From Candidatus Saccharibacteria bacterium UBA5152 (lineage in GTDB: Bacteria; Patescibacteriota; Saccharimonadia; Saccharimonadales; UBA4665), in contig DHXQ01000007.1 of the NCBI GenBank assembly GCA_002413755.1, positions 40,073 to 48,735 on the forward strand: 8,663 bases of DNA. Direction: 5' to 3'. The first letter of the stretch is position 1. The number at the start of each line of letters is the position of its first letter. The notes under the pieces were generated by a model. It was not told where the DNA came from. It made no database searches and saw only the letters and a list, made by a program, of their open reading frames with translations. Below, piece by piece: positions 1-6,379 of this stretch. The position numbers and the translations under genes are program-made.

Positions 1-905
1 GATTTGTCGAGCAACCGGATAACCACCTGCTCTCCCCAGACGACGGGCGAGATGGCAATACGCAGGTCGATATCCTTACCCGAGCTATTGATACTGAATT
101 CACCGTCCTGCGGCACCCGGTGTTCGTCAATCTTCAAGTTCGATAGAATCTTGATACGCGACACCAGCGGCGGCTCGGTGCTCTTCGGTAATTTCATGAT
201 TTCGCGTAGTACGCCATCGATCCGGCAACGGATACGCAGGCTGTCCTGCAACGGCTCAATGTGAATATCGGAAGCGTTGTGACTGGCGGCAAAGTCAAGA
301 ATTGAAGACAAGGCCTTACTGATCGGTGAGTCCTGGACCAGTGTCTTGATATTCTTTTCCGGTACAACGGTTCCGGAAACGTCTTCTTTGCTGGACTGGC
401 CATCAAGTGGGGCCATGTTGCCTTGCAAGGTCGAGATTGCGCCGGCAACGTCACTGCCCACACTGGCGGCATATTGACGCAAAACCTGACGGATGCCTTC
501 TTCGGAAGCTGCATAGACCTTCAGCGGCCGACCGATCTTCTTACTCAAGAAATCGACGGCCTGCACATTGTCAGCGTCGAGCATGGCCACCACCATCCGG
601 TTTTGCATTTCACCAATCGGTACGGCCATATAGCGCTCGGCAATATCGCGAGCCAGCAGATCAAGTGTCTTCGGGTCGATATGCGCTGAACTCAGGTTGA
701 CGTACGGCACCTTATTGATATGAGCAATAATCTTCGTCAGGTCTTCGTTGCTGACCGCCCCGGACTGCACCAGCAAGCCAAGCAACGGCGTGTGCTCCGC
801 CGTTGCCTTGGTTTTGAGTTCAGCCAGCTTTTCAGTATCGATAAGCTGTGCTGCGACCAGTTCATCTTCTATTTGCTGCTGTGTACTTACCGACAGAACG
901 CTCAT
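1..905 (-). CDS. pilB: Type IV pilus extension ATPase PilB (GspE family), N-terminal part, cut by window edge
   Basis: PilB is the cytoplasmic hexameric ATPase that powers pilin polymerisation at the inner-membrane platform. About 301 residues are present and the frame is open to the window edge. Residues 1 to about 145 match the GspE/PilB N-terminal domain, including a segment reading KVPYVNLSS. After a variable linker the catalytic part begins: ASDIHIEP (S212 to P218), then RCRIDGVLREI, then SRIKILSNLKIDEHRVPQDG near residues 247-267, then VVIRLLDK at the edge. These are the hallmark PAS-like N2 domain motifs of secretion ATPases. The Walker A, Asp box and Walker B motifs should lie just beyond position 1, so PilT cannot be formally excluded, but the long N-terminal domain is PilB-like. 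The ATG at 905 is preceded by GGAGG at 915-919. It is the last visible gene of the pilMNO-PilB run, 18 bases after the small membrane protein gene. The family call is strong. Confidence 0.95.
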   Translation of the reverse strand, partial: MSVLSVSTQQQIEDELVAAQLIDTEKLAELKTKATAEHTPLLGLLVQSGAVSNEDLTKIIAHINKVPYVNLSSAHIDPKTLDLLARDIAERYMAVPIGEMQNRMVVAMLDADNVQAVDFLSKKIGRPLKVYAASEEGIRQVLRQYAASVGSDVAGAISTLQGNMAPLDGQSSKEDVSGTVVPEKNIKTLVQDSPISKALSSILDFAASHNASDIHIEPLQDSLRIRCRIDGVLREIMKLPKSTEPPLVSRIKILSNLKIDEHRVPQDGEFSINSSGKDIDLRIAISPVVWGEQVVIRLLDK

Positions 906-914
906 CTGGTCAAG

Positions 915-919
915 CCTCC
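915..919 (-). promoter_or_regulatory. Shine-Dalgarno sequence of pilB
   Basis: GGAGG lies 9 bases before the ATG at 905 and is the strongest ribosome binding site in the window. It lies in the 18-base gap after the small membrane protein gene and fixes the pilB start. Confidence 0.75.
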
Positions 920-923
920 TGGA

Positions 924-1175
924 TTACTGGTTCGTCGTATTAAATGGTGTCTGATTACTGTTGTCCGCAATACGAATGAGCTGGGTTGGGTTAATGGAAT
1001 TGGTGTTGAAGTACTTATTGTCAGGAATCGGGAAATCAGTCGAGATAGCCTCAACGACTTCTACCTTTTGCTGGCGGTCCTTTGGTGTTGCAAAAACTAA
1101 ATGTGCCACAATAAGCGATACAATGCCAGCAAGGACGCAGATCACAATGATAATTGCTAAATCTTTTTGCTTCAT
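924..1175 (-). CDS. Small bitopic membrane protein in the PilP position of the pil operon
   Basis: This is an 83-residue protein of unknown function. The N-terminus MKQKD is followed by a hydrophobic segment at about residues 6-29, then a positively charged stretch (PKDRQQK), then about 50 polar residues rich in Asn, Thr, Ile and Pro (SINPTQLIRI, then TPFNTTNQ at the end). There is no lipobox and no prepilin motif. The predicted topology is N-terminus inside with a short extracytoplasmic tail. Its ATG overlaps the pilO stop as ATGA, and GAAGG lies 7 bases upstream at 1183-1187, so translation is probably coupled to pilO. It sits between pilO and pilB, where diderm pilMNOPQ operons carry the lipoprotein gene pilP, but I see no sequence similarity to PilP. 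A role as an accessory subunit of the PilMNO platform is inferred from position only. The reading frame is well supported by the tight overlap. Confidence 0.85.
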   Translation of the reverse strand: MKQKDLAIIIVICVLAGIVSLIVAHLVFATPKDRQQKVEVVEAISTDFPIPDNKYFNTNSINPTQLIRIADNSNQTPFNTTNQ

Positions 1176-1852
1176 TTCACAACCTTCGTCTTAATGTTGA
1201 GGGCTTTGGCAGGCTGGTAGTAGGACACCCCGATAATATCAAGGCTAATCTGCGACGGGTCTCCTGTTATATCGAGCTTTTGGACTTGAATCGGCCGGAT
1301 CGAGCGGTCAATGGCGTCGACGGTGCGCTGGATGCCAGCATAGTCACCAGAAACCTTGAATTCGAAAGGCATTTCGATTGGCTTGGCTTCATCACCGGTT
1401 TGCGCTAACTGGGCGACCGTATCGTCGCTACCAGTTAAACCCTCGATCGAAACCTTTTGGTCGTTAGCGATCTTCTCGAGGCTCGCCGTCAGTGCCGGGA
1501 AGTCATATTTACTGGGCAAGGCGTCAAGTACCAGCTTACCATTATTGCCGTCCTGTGCCCCGCTACCGCTGGATGAGCCGCCGATAAAGTTCTGGGCCGA
1601 ATCAGCAAAGGAAGTGTATGATTTTACCAAACTATCGCGAGCTGTAATATTTTTCTTAAGCTGTGACAGTGCCGCCTTCTTGGTGCTGATGATGCGGTTT
1701 TGGTACGTCAGTTGCCCGAGGAGCGAGAATGACGCGACCAGGAAGAAAATAACAAGGAAGGCGGCGCCAGCGGTAATGGTGACGATACGTGTATTCGCTT
1801 TATCGACACCAATACGCTTCACTGAGTTTGTAGGATTGGATGTTTTTGCCAT
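1172..1852 (-). CDS. pilO: Type IV pilus inner-membrane alignment protein PilO
   Basis: PilO is a bitopic inner-membrane protein that dimerises with PilN and links the cytoplasmic PilM to the outer parts of the pilus machine. The 226-residue protein has a basic N-terminus, one membrane helix at about residues 22-45, a short coiled-coil-like helix at 48-75, a Gly/Ser/Asn-rich linker at 91-106, and a C-terminal alpha/beta domain of the ferredoxin-like kind (YDFPALTASLEKIAND, FEFKVSGDYAGIQRTVDAID, then DITGDPSQISLDIIGVSYY). This layout is typical of PilO. The start chosen is the ATG at 1852 (MAKTSNP), 4 bases after the pilN stop. A longer frame opening at 1963 would lie inside pilN and has no family support. 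A GGAAG at 1867-1871 is 14 bases away, so initiation probably depends on coupling to pilN. The gene ends in TGA, overlapping the next start as ATGA. Confidence 0.92.
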   Translation of the reverse strand: MAKTSNPTNSVKRIGVDKANTRIVTITAGAAFLVIFFLVASFSLLGQLTYQNRIISTKKAALSQLKKNITARDSLVKSYTSFADSAQNFIGGSSSGSGAQDGNNGKLVLDALPSKYDFPALTASLEKIANDQKVSIEGLTGSDDTVAQLAQTGDEAKPIEMPFEFKVSGDYAGIQRTVDAIDRSIRPIQVQKLDITGDPSQISLDIIGVSYYQPAKALNIKTKVVK

Positions 1853-1856
1853 GATC

Positions 1857-2534
1857 TTAGTTCGTACTTCCGTTAGACGGTTTATTGAATAGCGTGGTAG
1901 GTTGACCAACAACGGATGGCGTACTGATGCCAGCCGGTACAACGAAGGCAACGTCATCAGCATTGTTGTAAATTACAGGGTCATACGAAGCAGTGATTGT
2001 GAAGGTCGTGCTCGTCGGGCTACGGCTATAGGTAGACAGGACAACATTTGAGAATACTTTTTGACCGGTGACTTGCGAGTTCTTGTAGGTCGTGTACTTG
2101 AGGGTATCGGTCATAGTGTTCACCAGGTCAAAGGTGGCGGCTGCCCCGCTAATGCTAACCGTATTGGCAGTGAAATCATTCGTGTAATCGGTCAGCGAAA
2201 CATTGGCCGGTGTAACCTGTTGGATCAACCCGAAAGCTCTGGTGGCCTTTGGCTTACCGGCATGGAGGCTGGTCAGCGAACCAAGTTGGTTCTGGATAGT
2301 CAGAATCTTATCAATGTCCGGCGTGGCCTTCAGCTCGTTGCTGTATTTCTTGATATCCGCCGTTTGACTGCTAATAACCTTCTGCTGCACCAGGTGGACG
2401 GCGACAAACAACAGCAAGAAGAGCAAGAAGGCGCCGCCAGTCGCGATAACCGCACCGCTGATGACCGCGTGCTTGATGCGCTGCGCTTTGACAAATTCGA
2501 GTTTTACGTCTGGTAATAGGTTAAATTGAATCAT
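1857..2534 (-). CDS. pilN: Type IV pilus inner-membrane alignment protein PilN
   Basis: PilN is a bitopic membrane protein whose short cytoplasmic N-terminus docks on PilM and whose extracytoplasmic domain pairs with PilO. The 225-residue sequence opens with MIQFNLLPDVK, the counterpart of the conserved INLLP peptide known to insert into a groove of PilM. A membrane helix spans about residues 23-49, followed by a helical coiled-coil-like region (about 50-90) and an alpha/beta domain (about 100-184, including FGLIQQVTPANVSLTDY and ATFDLVNTMTDTL). Residues 186-225 form an additional Asn/Pro/Thr/Val-rich tail with no obvious fold. The gene starts 3 bases after the pilM stop, with GAGGG at 2546-2550, 11 bases upstream of the ATG. 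The assignment rests on the docking motif, the topology and the gene order. Confidence 0.94.
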   Translation of the reverse strand: MIQFNLLPDVKLEFVKAQRIKHAVISGAVIATGGAFLLFLLLFVAVHLVQQKVISSQTADIKKYSNELKATPDIDKILTIQNQLGSLTSLHAGKPKATRAFGLIQQVTPANVSLTDYTNDFTANTVSISGAAATFDLVNTMTDTLKYTTYKNSQVTGQKVFSNVVLSTYSRSPTSTTFTITASYDPVIYNNADDVAFVVPAGISTPSVVGQPTTLFNKPSNGSTN

Positions 2535-2537
2535 CGT

Positions 2538-3578
2538 TTATTCGTCCCTCTCCGCCAGGCCGGCTGCCACACCAAATTGGTTGGACAGAGCTGACAATTC
2601 ATTTTGGCGGTCACTCGAAAAGGCAATATTGCGCCAGGCATTACTAATCTCGACGTTCAGTCCAAAGCGGTTGGCCAGGTAGAGTGGTAGCTCGGGTAGC
2701 ACGGCCGCACCGCCGGAGACGATCAAACGATCCAGTTTGACGCCAACATACCGAGCCTGAAAGAATTTGATCGACTTATCGATCTCGTTGGTCAGCACAT
2801 CGAGTGTACTGATGATCGCCTGGTAGACCTGGCCTTCCAGCTTATCTTTGTTGATGCCAAACTTAAACACAAATTGTTCGGCTTGCTTCTCGTCAACATT
2901 CAAGTTTTGCATAGCAGCTTTCAGGATGGCTTCGGTGCCGGTTGGGATTGCGCGCGTTAATCGAGGCGCTCCGTCCATCGAGATAACGATATCAGTGCTC
3001 TTGCTACCCATGTCAACGATGACGGTGGGGGCGGTGGCGTTGGTGGGCAGTAGGGCGCGGGTCAGAGCCAAGTTGTCGGGTTCAAAGGCGATCACGTTCA
3101 GGCCAATACCTTCCAGTAAATCAAGCCGCTGCTCAATAAAGTTATTCGGGATGCTGGACAGGAGGATCTCAACCTTGCTCTGGTCGGCCGGTGACTTTCC
3201 GATCACCGCCCAGTCAATCTTTGACTCGGCAACTGGGGTTGGAATCAGCGAGTCGGCCTGATACTTGATCGATTTCGCCATATCGCTGCTCGAAAGGTTG
3301 TCGACATCCGCCACAGTCGTGAATACGCGGATCGACGGCAAGCCGACAGCCACGTTGCGGGTTGACACGCGAGACTTCTCCACCAGCTGACGGATGACCT
3401 CAGCCAGTTTTTGCTGGTCGCTCTTAGCGTCGCTCATAGCGACCTTAGTATCAATCGGCACATAGCCATATTTGGCTAGCGCCTTATTAGGGTTATTACC
3501 GTGTAGTTCAACCAAACGAATGGCCGTCGTACCGATGTCTAACCCGAAGAATCCAGATACCCCACTCAGTAAACTCAT
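2538..3578 (-). CDS. pilM: Type IV pilus assembly protein PilM (actin-like ATPase fold)
   Basis: PilM is a cytoplasmic FtsA/actin-like protein that binds ATP and the PilN N-terminus, forming the inner ring of the pilus machine. The 346-residue protein shows the fold's nucleotide-binding segments in order: phosphate 1 loop FGLDIGTTAIRLVEL (key D14 to T18), a QADSLIP segment at 107-113 typical of PilM, phosphate 2 loop VIVDMGSKSTDIVIS (186-200), and adenosine segment DRLIVSGGA (283-291). The chosen ATG at 3578 (MSLLSGVSGFFG) agrees with other PilM proteins, which begin about ten residues before the DIG motif. CGGAG at 3584-3588 lies 5 bases upstream. A start 15 codons further up would run through the promoter and is rejected. 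This is the first gene of the pilMNO-pilB unit, with its own extended -10 promoter. Confidence 0.95.
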   Translation of the reverse strand: MSLLSGVSGFFGLDIGTTAIRLVELHGNNPNKALAKYGYVPIDTKVAMSDAKSDQQKLAEVIRQLVEKSRVSTRNVAVGLPSIRVFTTVADVDNLSSSDMAKSIKYQADSLIPTPVAESKIDWAVIGKSPADQSKVEILLSSIPNNFIEQRLDLLEGIGLNVIAFEPDNLALTRALLPTNATAPTVIVDMGSKSTDIVISMDGAPRLTRAIPTGTEAILKAAMQNLNVDEKQAEQFVFKFGINKDKLEGQVYQAIISTLDVLTNEIDKSIKFFQARYVGVKLDRLIVSGGAAVLPELPLYLANRFGLNVEISNAWRNIAFSSDRQNELSALSNQFGVAAGLAERDE

Positions 3579-3588
3579 ATTAACTCCG

Positions 3589-3619
3589 ATTATAGCATAA
3601 GCACGACGTAGTATTGCAA
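3589..3619 (-). promoter_or_regulatory. Extended -10 promoter for the pilMNO-pilB operon
   Basis: Read on the minus strand, TATGCTATAAT occupies 3599-3589: a perfect TATAAT -10 hexamer preceded by the TRTGN extension. A candidate -35, TTGCAA, lies at 3614-3619 with a longish 19-base spacer, which is tolerated with an extended -10. Transcription should start near 3582-3583, only about 4-5 bases before the pilM ATG at 3578, so the CGGAG at 3584-3588 would lie largely outside the mRNA. The promoter motif is clear; the start site is inferred. Confidence 0.75.
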
Positions 3620-3663
3620 ACAAAATGCTGTAAATTATTTCTACTCATGTGCATGCTCCCTTC

Positions 3664-5757
3664 TTATAGCTCTGGCGGCAAGCCGACAATTGATTGATAG
3701 TCGCCATCCGGGGCAACACTTGACGGCGACCCGGCACTCAGCCACAACTCCGGCAGGTAATTAATGATCTCGGCCGGGTACGACGGCGTATCACCGAGCG
3801 CGCTGTAGGCACGCAGCAGCCAGATTTGCTGGGCCACCAAACTCCCGTTTACGGTCAGCTTGGCAGAACATGCCGACTCGATAGCGTCGGTAGTATAGTT
3901 AGCCGGGTCGTAGCTGGCAAAGTCATCGCTCGCAGCACTACAGGTCGATATTGTGCCCTTCCTGGTATTGACCTTGGCGAAGCCGCTGACCGCCGAAGCA
4001 TTGGCATAATCACTATCCGGCACTGCCACATACAGCCCGTCGAGCTGGCTCACGCTATTTTTGATGAATATCGAGCCGTGCACGATCAGTCGGAAGGATG
4101 GTATCGCCTGGCGGTCGGCCCAAGCCGCGCCAGTATTGTAGGTTATATTTCCCTTGATGGAAACGTTACCGTCGACATATATAGTCACGTGCTTGCCGGG
4201 ATCTATTACGCTGGCACTAATAGCGACGTCACTGGTGGCATAATATGTACCATCAAGCCCGCTGGCAGAGCCAGTGCTAAATGGTTGTAATGGCGCTGCG
4301 AAGGCCGGTTTGGTGCCCCAGTAATCGACACATGGCGCATCGCCGAAGAGACCACCGAAGAGACCGTTCCCGGTATTTACTGCCCCTGTTGTGAGATCAT
4401 TGGAAAACGACAGCTTGGTCGTGACCGCGGCCCCTGCCGCTGGCTGGTGGGTCACGAAGTCTTGTATGTAACCCATCGCCCGTGCCGCGTATTGCGTGCC
4501 TGCACCACCGAAGGCTGGCCCATCCTCATTCCAGCTGACGATACCAGCCTCGGCAATGTGTGCCGGAGACGAACTGGCACAGGGTGTTGTCGTCGAGAAC
4601 GACGCACCGGATACTACATCGCCACCGGTAACCTTGAAGTATGGCTGAACTGGAGGTGGGGGCGGAAGTGGGGGCGGCGGGTTTGGAGGCTTACACTGGT
4701 TCAGGAAGTAAATACCATCATAGGGCGTACTAACCTGAATCGTGTTATTGATGTAGGCGTTATTCACATGCCAGGTGTAGGCATGCCGTGGCTTGACAGT
4801 GAAGTTGACAGAGCCGACCGCATTGTTGTTGCTGGGCGGCGTGTAGGTGGTCGAGCCGCCGTTGAGCGATACATATTGGCTGTCAGTGTTGTCATATAGG
4901 CGCATGGTGATCTTGCCGTTCAGCTGGGCGCCCACACCACCGTCGTTGTCCATATCGTAGAAGTACAGCTGGGCGGTCTTGTCAGCCGTTACCGTGCAGT
5001 CTGCCCCAAACCGGACATAGTAGTTGATATTGCTAGCGCCGGCCGTCTCCTGCAAGGTGACTTCGTAACCGCTGGTACCGCCGGTCTGGGCAATTCGATA
5101 GTTACTTGTCGGGCTCGTTTCGTTCATGTAGAAATAGTTCATGATACCGTCGCAATCGGCGATGTTGAGCGTACCGACGATCGTGATCGAGCCGGTACAC
5201 TTCCCCGGCTGTTGGTCGATGTGGTCGATACTAATCCTGGCCGTATAGAGGCCCAGGTTCGGGTCAGGAGTCATACCATTCAGCGGTATGGTCAAGGCGT
5301 TGTTACAGTTACCGTTAGAGCCATCGTAAAAATATCCGTAATAGGTAGTCTTGGTGCCATTGATGTCAACCACCACCTTAGTGATCTTATCGCCGTTGCT
5401 CAGATTGCCGTAATTAGTGTCATAGTAATCATTCTTCTGCATACCATCATCGCTGCTCGGATCCTTAGGACAGTAGTTCATATTGCCAATTGTCAGCTGG
5501 CCACTGGCCTGCGTATAATATGCCGACACATTCACCGAGGTCTTCTGGACGTAGCGCGTTTCGCCGACAGCCAGCCGGATCCGAGTAGTATCACAGGTGT
5601 TGACGTCGCAGGTCGGGCCGGTCGTGTCATAATAGCTGCTCCCAAGCGCCGAAGCTTTACCACCCCAGAGTAGCCCGACGCCGAGCACGACAAACGCCAT
5701 GACAGCCGCCGTAGCGAACAGCTTTTTTGATTGTGAGTTCAACAGAATTCTATGCAT
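3664..5757 (-). CDS. Large secreted or membrane-tethered two-domain surface protein with proline hinge, possible pilus-associated adhesin
   Basis: This is a 697-residue exported protein whose family I cannot name. It has a Sec-type signal: a basic N-terminus, a hydrophobic core at about 13-31, and a possible signal peptidase site after A37 (KASA). There is no prepilin cleavage motif. The N-terminal domain (about 38-350) is rich in Tyr, Asn, Thr and Gly with beta-strand-like texture and 8 cysteines. A proline hinge follows at 357-369 (PPNPPPPLPPPPP). The C-terminal domain (about 372-697) holds 4 cysteines, alternating hydrophobic strands resembling a beta-helix (TIYVDGNVSIKGNITY near 525-540 and FRLIVHGSIFIKN near 552-564), and a tail with PAEIINYLPELWL (661-673). 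The even cysteine count suggests disulfides. ATG 5757 is preferred over 5763 because AGGA at 5765-5768 then has a 7-base spacer instead of 1. The gene is 9 bases after the membrane protein gene and just upstream of pilM. An adhesin, pilus-tip or envelope role is inferred from export and location. Confidence 0.88.
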   Translation of the reverse strand: MHRILLNSQSKKLFATAAVMAFVVLGVGLLWGGKASALGSSYYDTTGPTCDVNTCDTTRIRLAVGETRYVQKTSVNVSAYYTQASGQLTIGNMNYCPKDPSSDDGMQKNDYYDTNYGNLSNGDKITKVVVDINGTKTTYYGYFYDGSNGNCNNALTIPLNGMTPDPNLGLYTARISIDHIDQQPGKCTGSITIVGTLNIADCDGIMNYFYMNETSPTSNYRIAQTGGTSGYEVTLQETAGASNINYYVRFGADCTVTADKTAQLYFYDMDNDGGVGAQLNGKITMRLYDNTDSQYVSLNGGSTTYTPPSNNNAVGSVNFTVKPRHAYTWHVNNAYINNTIQVSTPYDGIYFLNQCKPPNPPPPLPPPPPVQPYFKVTGGDVVSGASFSTTTPCASSSPAHIAEAGIVSWNEDGPAFGGAGTQYAARAMGYIQDFVTHQPAAGAAVTTKLSFSNDLTTGAVNTGNGLFGGLFGDAPCVDYWGTKPAFAAPLQPFSTGSASGLDGTYYATSDVAISASVIDPGKHVTIYVDGNVSIKGNITYNTGAAWADRQAIPSFRLIVHGSIFIKNSVSQLDGLYVAVPDSDYANASAVSGFAKVNTRKGTISTCSAASDDFASYDPANYTTDAIESACSAKLTVNGSLVAQQIWLLRAYSALGDTPSYPAEIINYLPELWLSAGSPSSVAPDGDYQSIVGLPPEL

Positions 5758-5764
5758 GATCATT

Positions 5765-5768
5765 TCCT
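5765..5768 (-). promoter_or_regulatory. Ribosome binding site that decides the start of the surface protein gene
   Basis: AGGA lies 1 base before the ATG at 5763 and 7 bases before the ATG at 5757. Only the second spacing is suitable for initiation, so the protein most likely begins MHRILLN rather than MIMHRILLN. The site overlaps the stop codon (5769-5767) of the gene before it. Confidence 0.6.
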
Positions 5769-6357
5769 ATGTACCCAACTGTGCTTTGCTTTGAATCTTA
5801 TCAATCATCTCTGTTTTACGAACATCATTGATCTTAGTGTCGGCCTTGATGGCGGTAATCGCCTTATCAATCGCCTGCTTCGACAAAGCGCTGTTACCCT
5901 GGTTATCCGCCGATGCAGCGTAGTCGAGATAGAACAAATACGTGGTAGTCTTGTCAGCCTTAGTGTCAGCAATCTTGTAGGCAACGAAGGCTTGCTTATT
6001 ATCCTGCAGTTTCTCGAAGGTCAGCGCCGCGTGGTAGGCAGTCGTAAAATCTTTGAATGTCCGGCCGCTTAACTTCTTGGACTGTAGCGCATTGGCGTCC
6101 AGCCCGGTGTCAACGTATAGCTTGCCGACAGCCTGTTTGGCTGTCATTTCATGAAAGTCGGCTGGCGCATTCGGGTCAGAGAAGTATTTTGGCGCTGTCG
6201 GGCGATTAGCATAGCTATAGATCACAAACCCCAGCACTATCAGTACCACAAGCCCAGCCAAAATGACCCATTTCTTAGAAAGTAGCTTAGACCGCTTCTC
6301 CACCGGTGTGGATGTTACGATCTTGCCGTCAGCCGTCGCTTCGGTTGGTTCACTCAT
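5767..6357 (-). CDS. Bitopic membrane protein with helical extracytoplasmic domain
   Basis: This 196-residue protein is not a family I recognise by name. Residues 1-29 are polar and end in a basic stretch (EKRSKLLSKK), residues 30-49 form one clear membrane helix (WVILAGLVVLIVLGFVIYSY), and a Pro-rich connector follows (NRPTAPKYFSDPNAP). Residues about 70-195 are predicted mostly helical with a helix-turn-helix repeat texture (FTTAYHAALTFEKLQDNKQAFVAYKIAD, in pieces, then LSKQAIDKAITAIKAD), similar in feel to tetratricopeptide repeats, though no canonical repeat can be counted. The positive-inside rule places the helical domain outside the membrane. The surface protein gene begins 9 bases after its stop, so the two are probably one transcription unit and may act together. 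No Shine-Dalgarno sequence precedes the ATG at 6357, and a -10 element sits 11 bases upstream, pointing to a leaderless mRNA. Confidence 0.88.
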   Translation of the reverse strand: MSEPTEATADGKIVTSTPVEKRSKLLSKKWVILAGLVVLIVLGFVIYSYANRPTAPKYFSDPNAPADFHEMTAKQAVGKLYVDTGLDANALQSKKLSGRTFKDFTTAYHAALTFEKLQDNKQAFVAYKIADTKADKTTTYLFYLDYAASADNQGNSALSKQAIDKAITAIKADTKINDVRKTEMIDKIQSKAQLGT

Positions 6358-6368
6358 AATATGGACTT

Positions 6369-6374
6369 AGTATA
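6369..6374 (-). promoter_or_regulatory. Putative -10 element for the membrane protein and surface protein unit
   Basis: TATACT on the minus strand matches the -10 consensus at 5 of 6 positions and lies 11 bases before the ATG at 6357. No good -35 hexamer is visible at 16-18 bases upstream (the region reads TACCAT), so the promoter may be weak or need an activator. The inferred transcription start near 6362 leaves a leader of about 4-5 bases. Confidence 0.5.
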
Positions 6375-6379
6375 ACAAA

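Noticed and set aside
194..514. Minus-strand 106-codon frame inside pilB.
   Set aside because: It overlaps pilB in another frame, where PilB motifs such as SDIHIEP are intact.
1172..1174. Possible alternative genetic code with UGA read as glycine, as in some CPR lineages.
   Set aside because: pilO ends on UGA exactly at the coupled ATGA overlap, and the recognised genes show no internal UGA codons, so the standard bacterial code applies.
1853..1963. Longer PilO from an ATG at 1963.
   Set aside because: The extension lies almost wholly inside pilN in another frame and has no membrane or family character; MAKTSNP at 1852 fits the gene spacing.
1356..3261. Plus-strand open frames opposite pilO, pilN and pilM.
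   Set aside because: They lie antisense to strongly recognised genes and have no independent support.
3579..3623. Fifteen-codon N-terminal extension of PilM from an ATG at 3623.
   Set aside because: It would translate through the perfect extended -10 promoter, lacks family support, and the ATG at 3578 gives the usual PilM N-terminus with DIGTT near residue 14.
3600..3663. Search for an intrinsic terminator between the surface protein gene and pilM.
   Set aside because: The only palindromic material is a GCATGC near 3651-3656; there is no stable stem followed by a T-run, so read-through into pilM is possible.
4652..4689. G-quadruplex in the plus-strand G-rich tract.
   Set aside because: Only three runs of three or more G are present, so a canonical three-tier quadruplex cannot form; the tract is explained by proline codons.
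3826..5673. Three plus-strand open frames of about 150 codons opposite the surface protein gene (3826-4290, 4447-4899, 5212-5673).
   Set aside because: They are antisense shadows produced by codon bias of the true gene; their translations are Arg/Val/Gly-rich without domain character and start without ribosome binding sites.
3664..5757. Reading the large exported protein as a major or minor pilin.
   Set aside because: There is no G/A-F-T-L-x-E type prepilin cleavage site; the N-terminus is an ordinary Sec signal and the size is far above pilin range.
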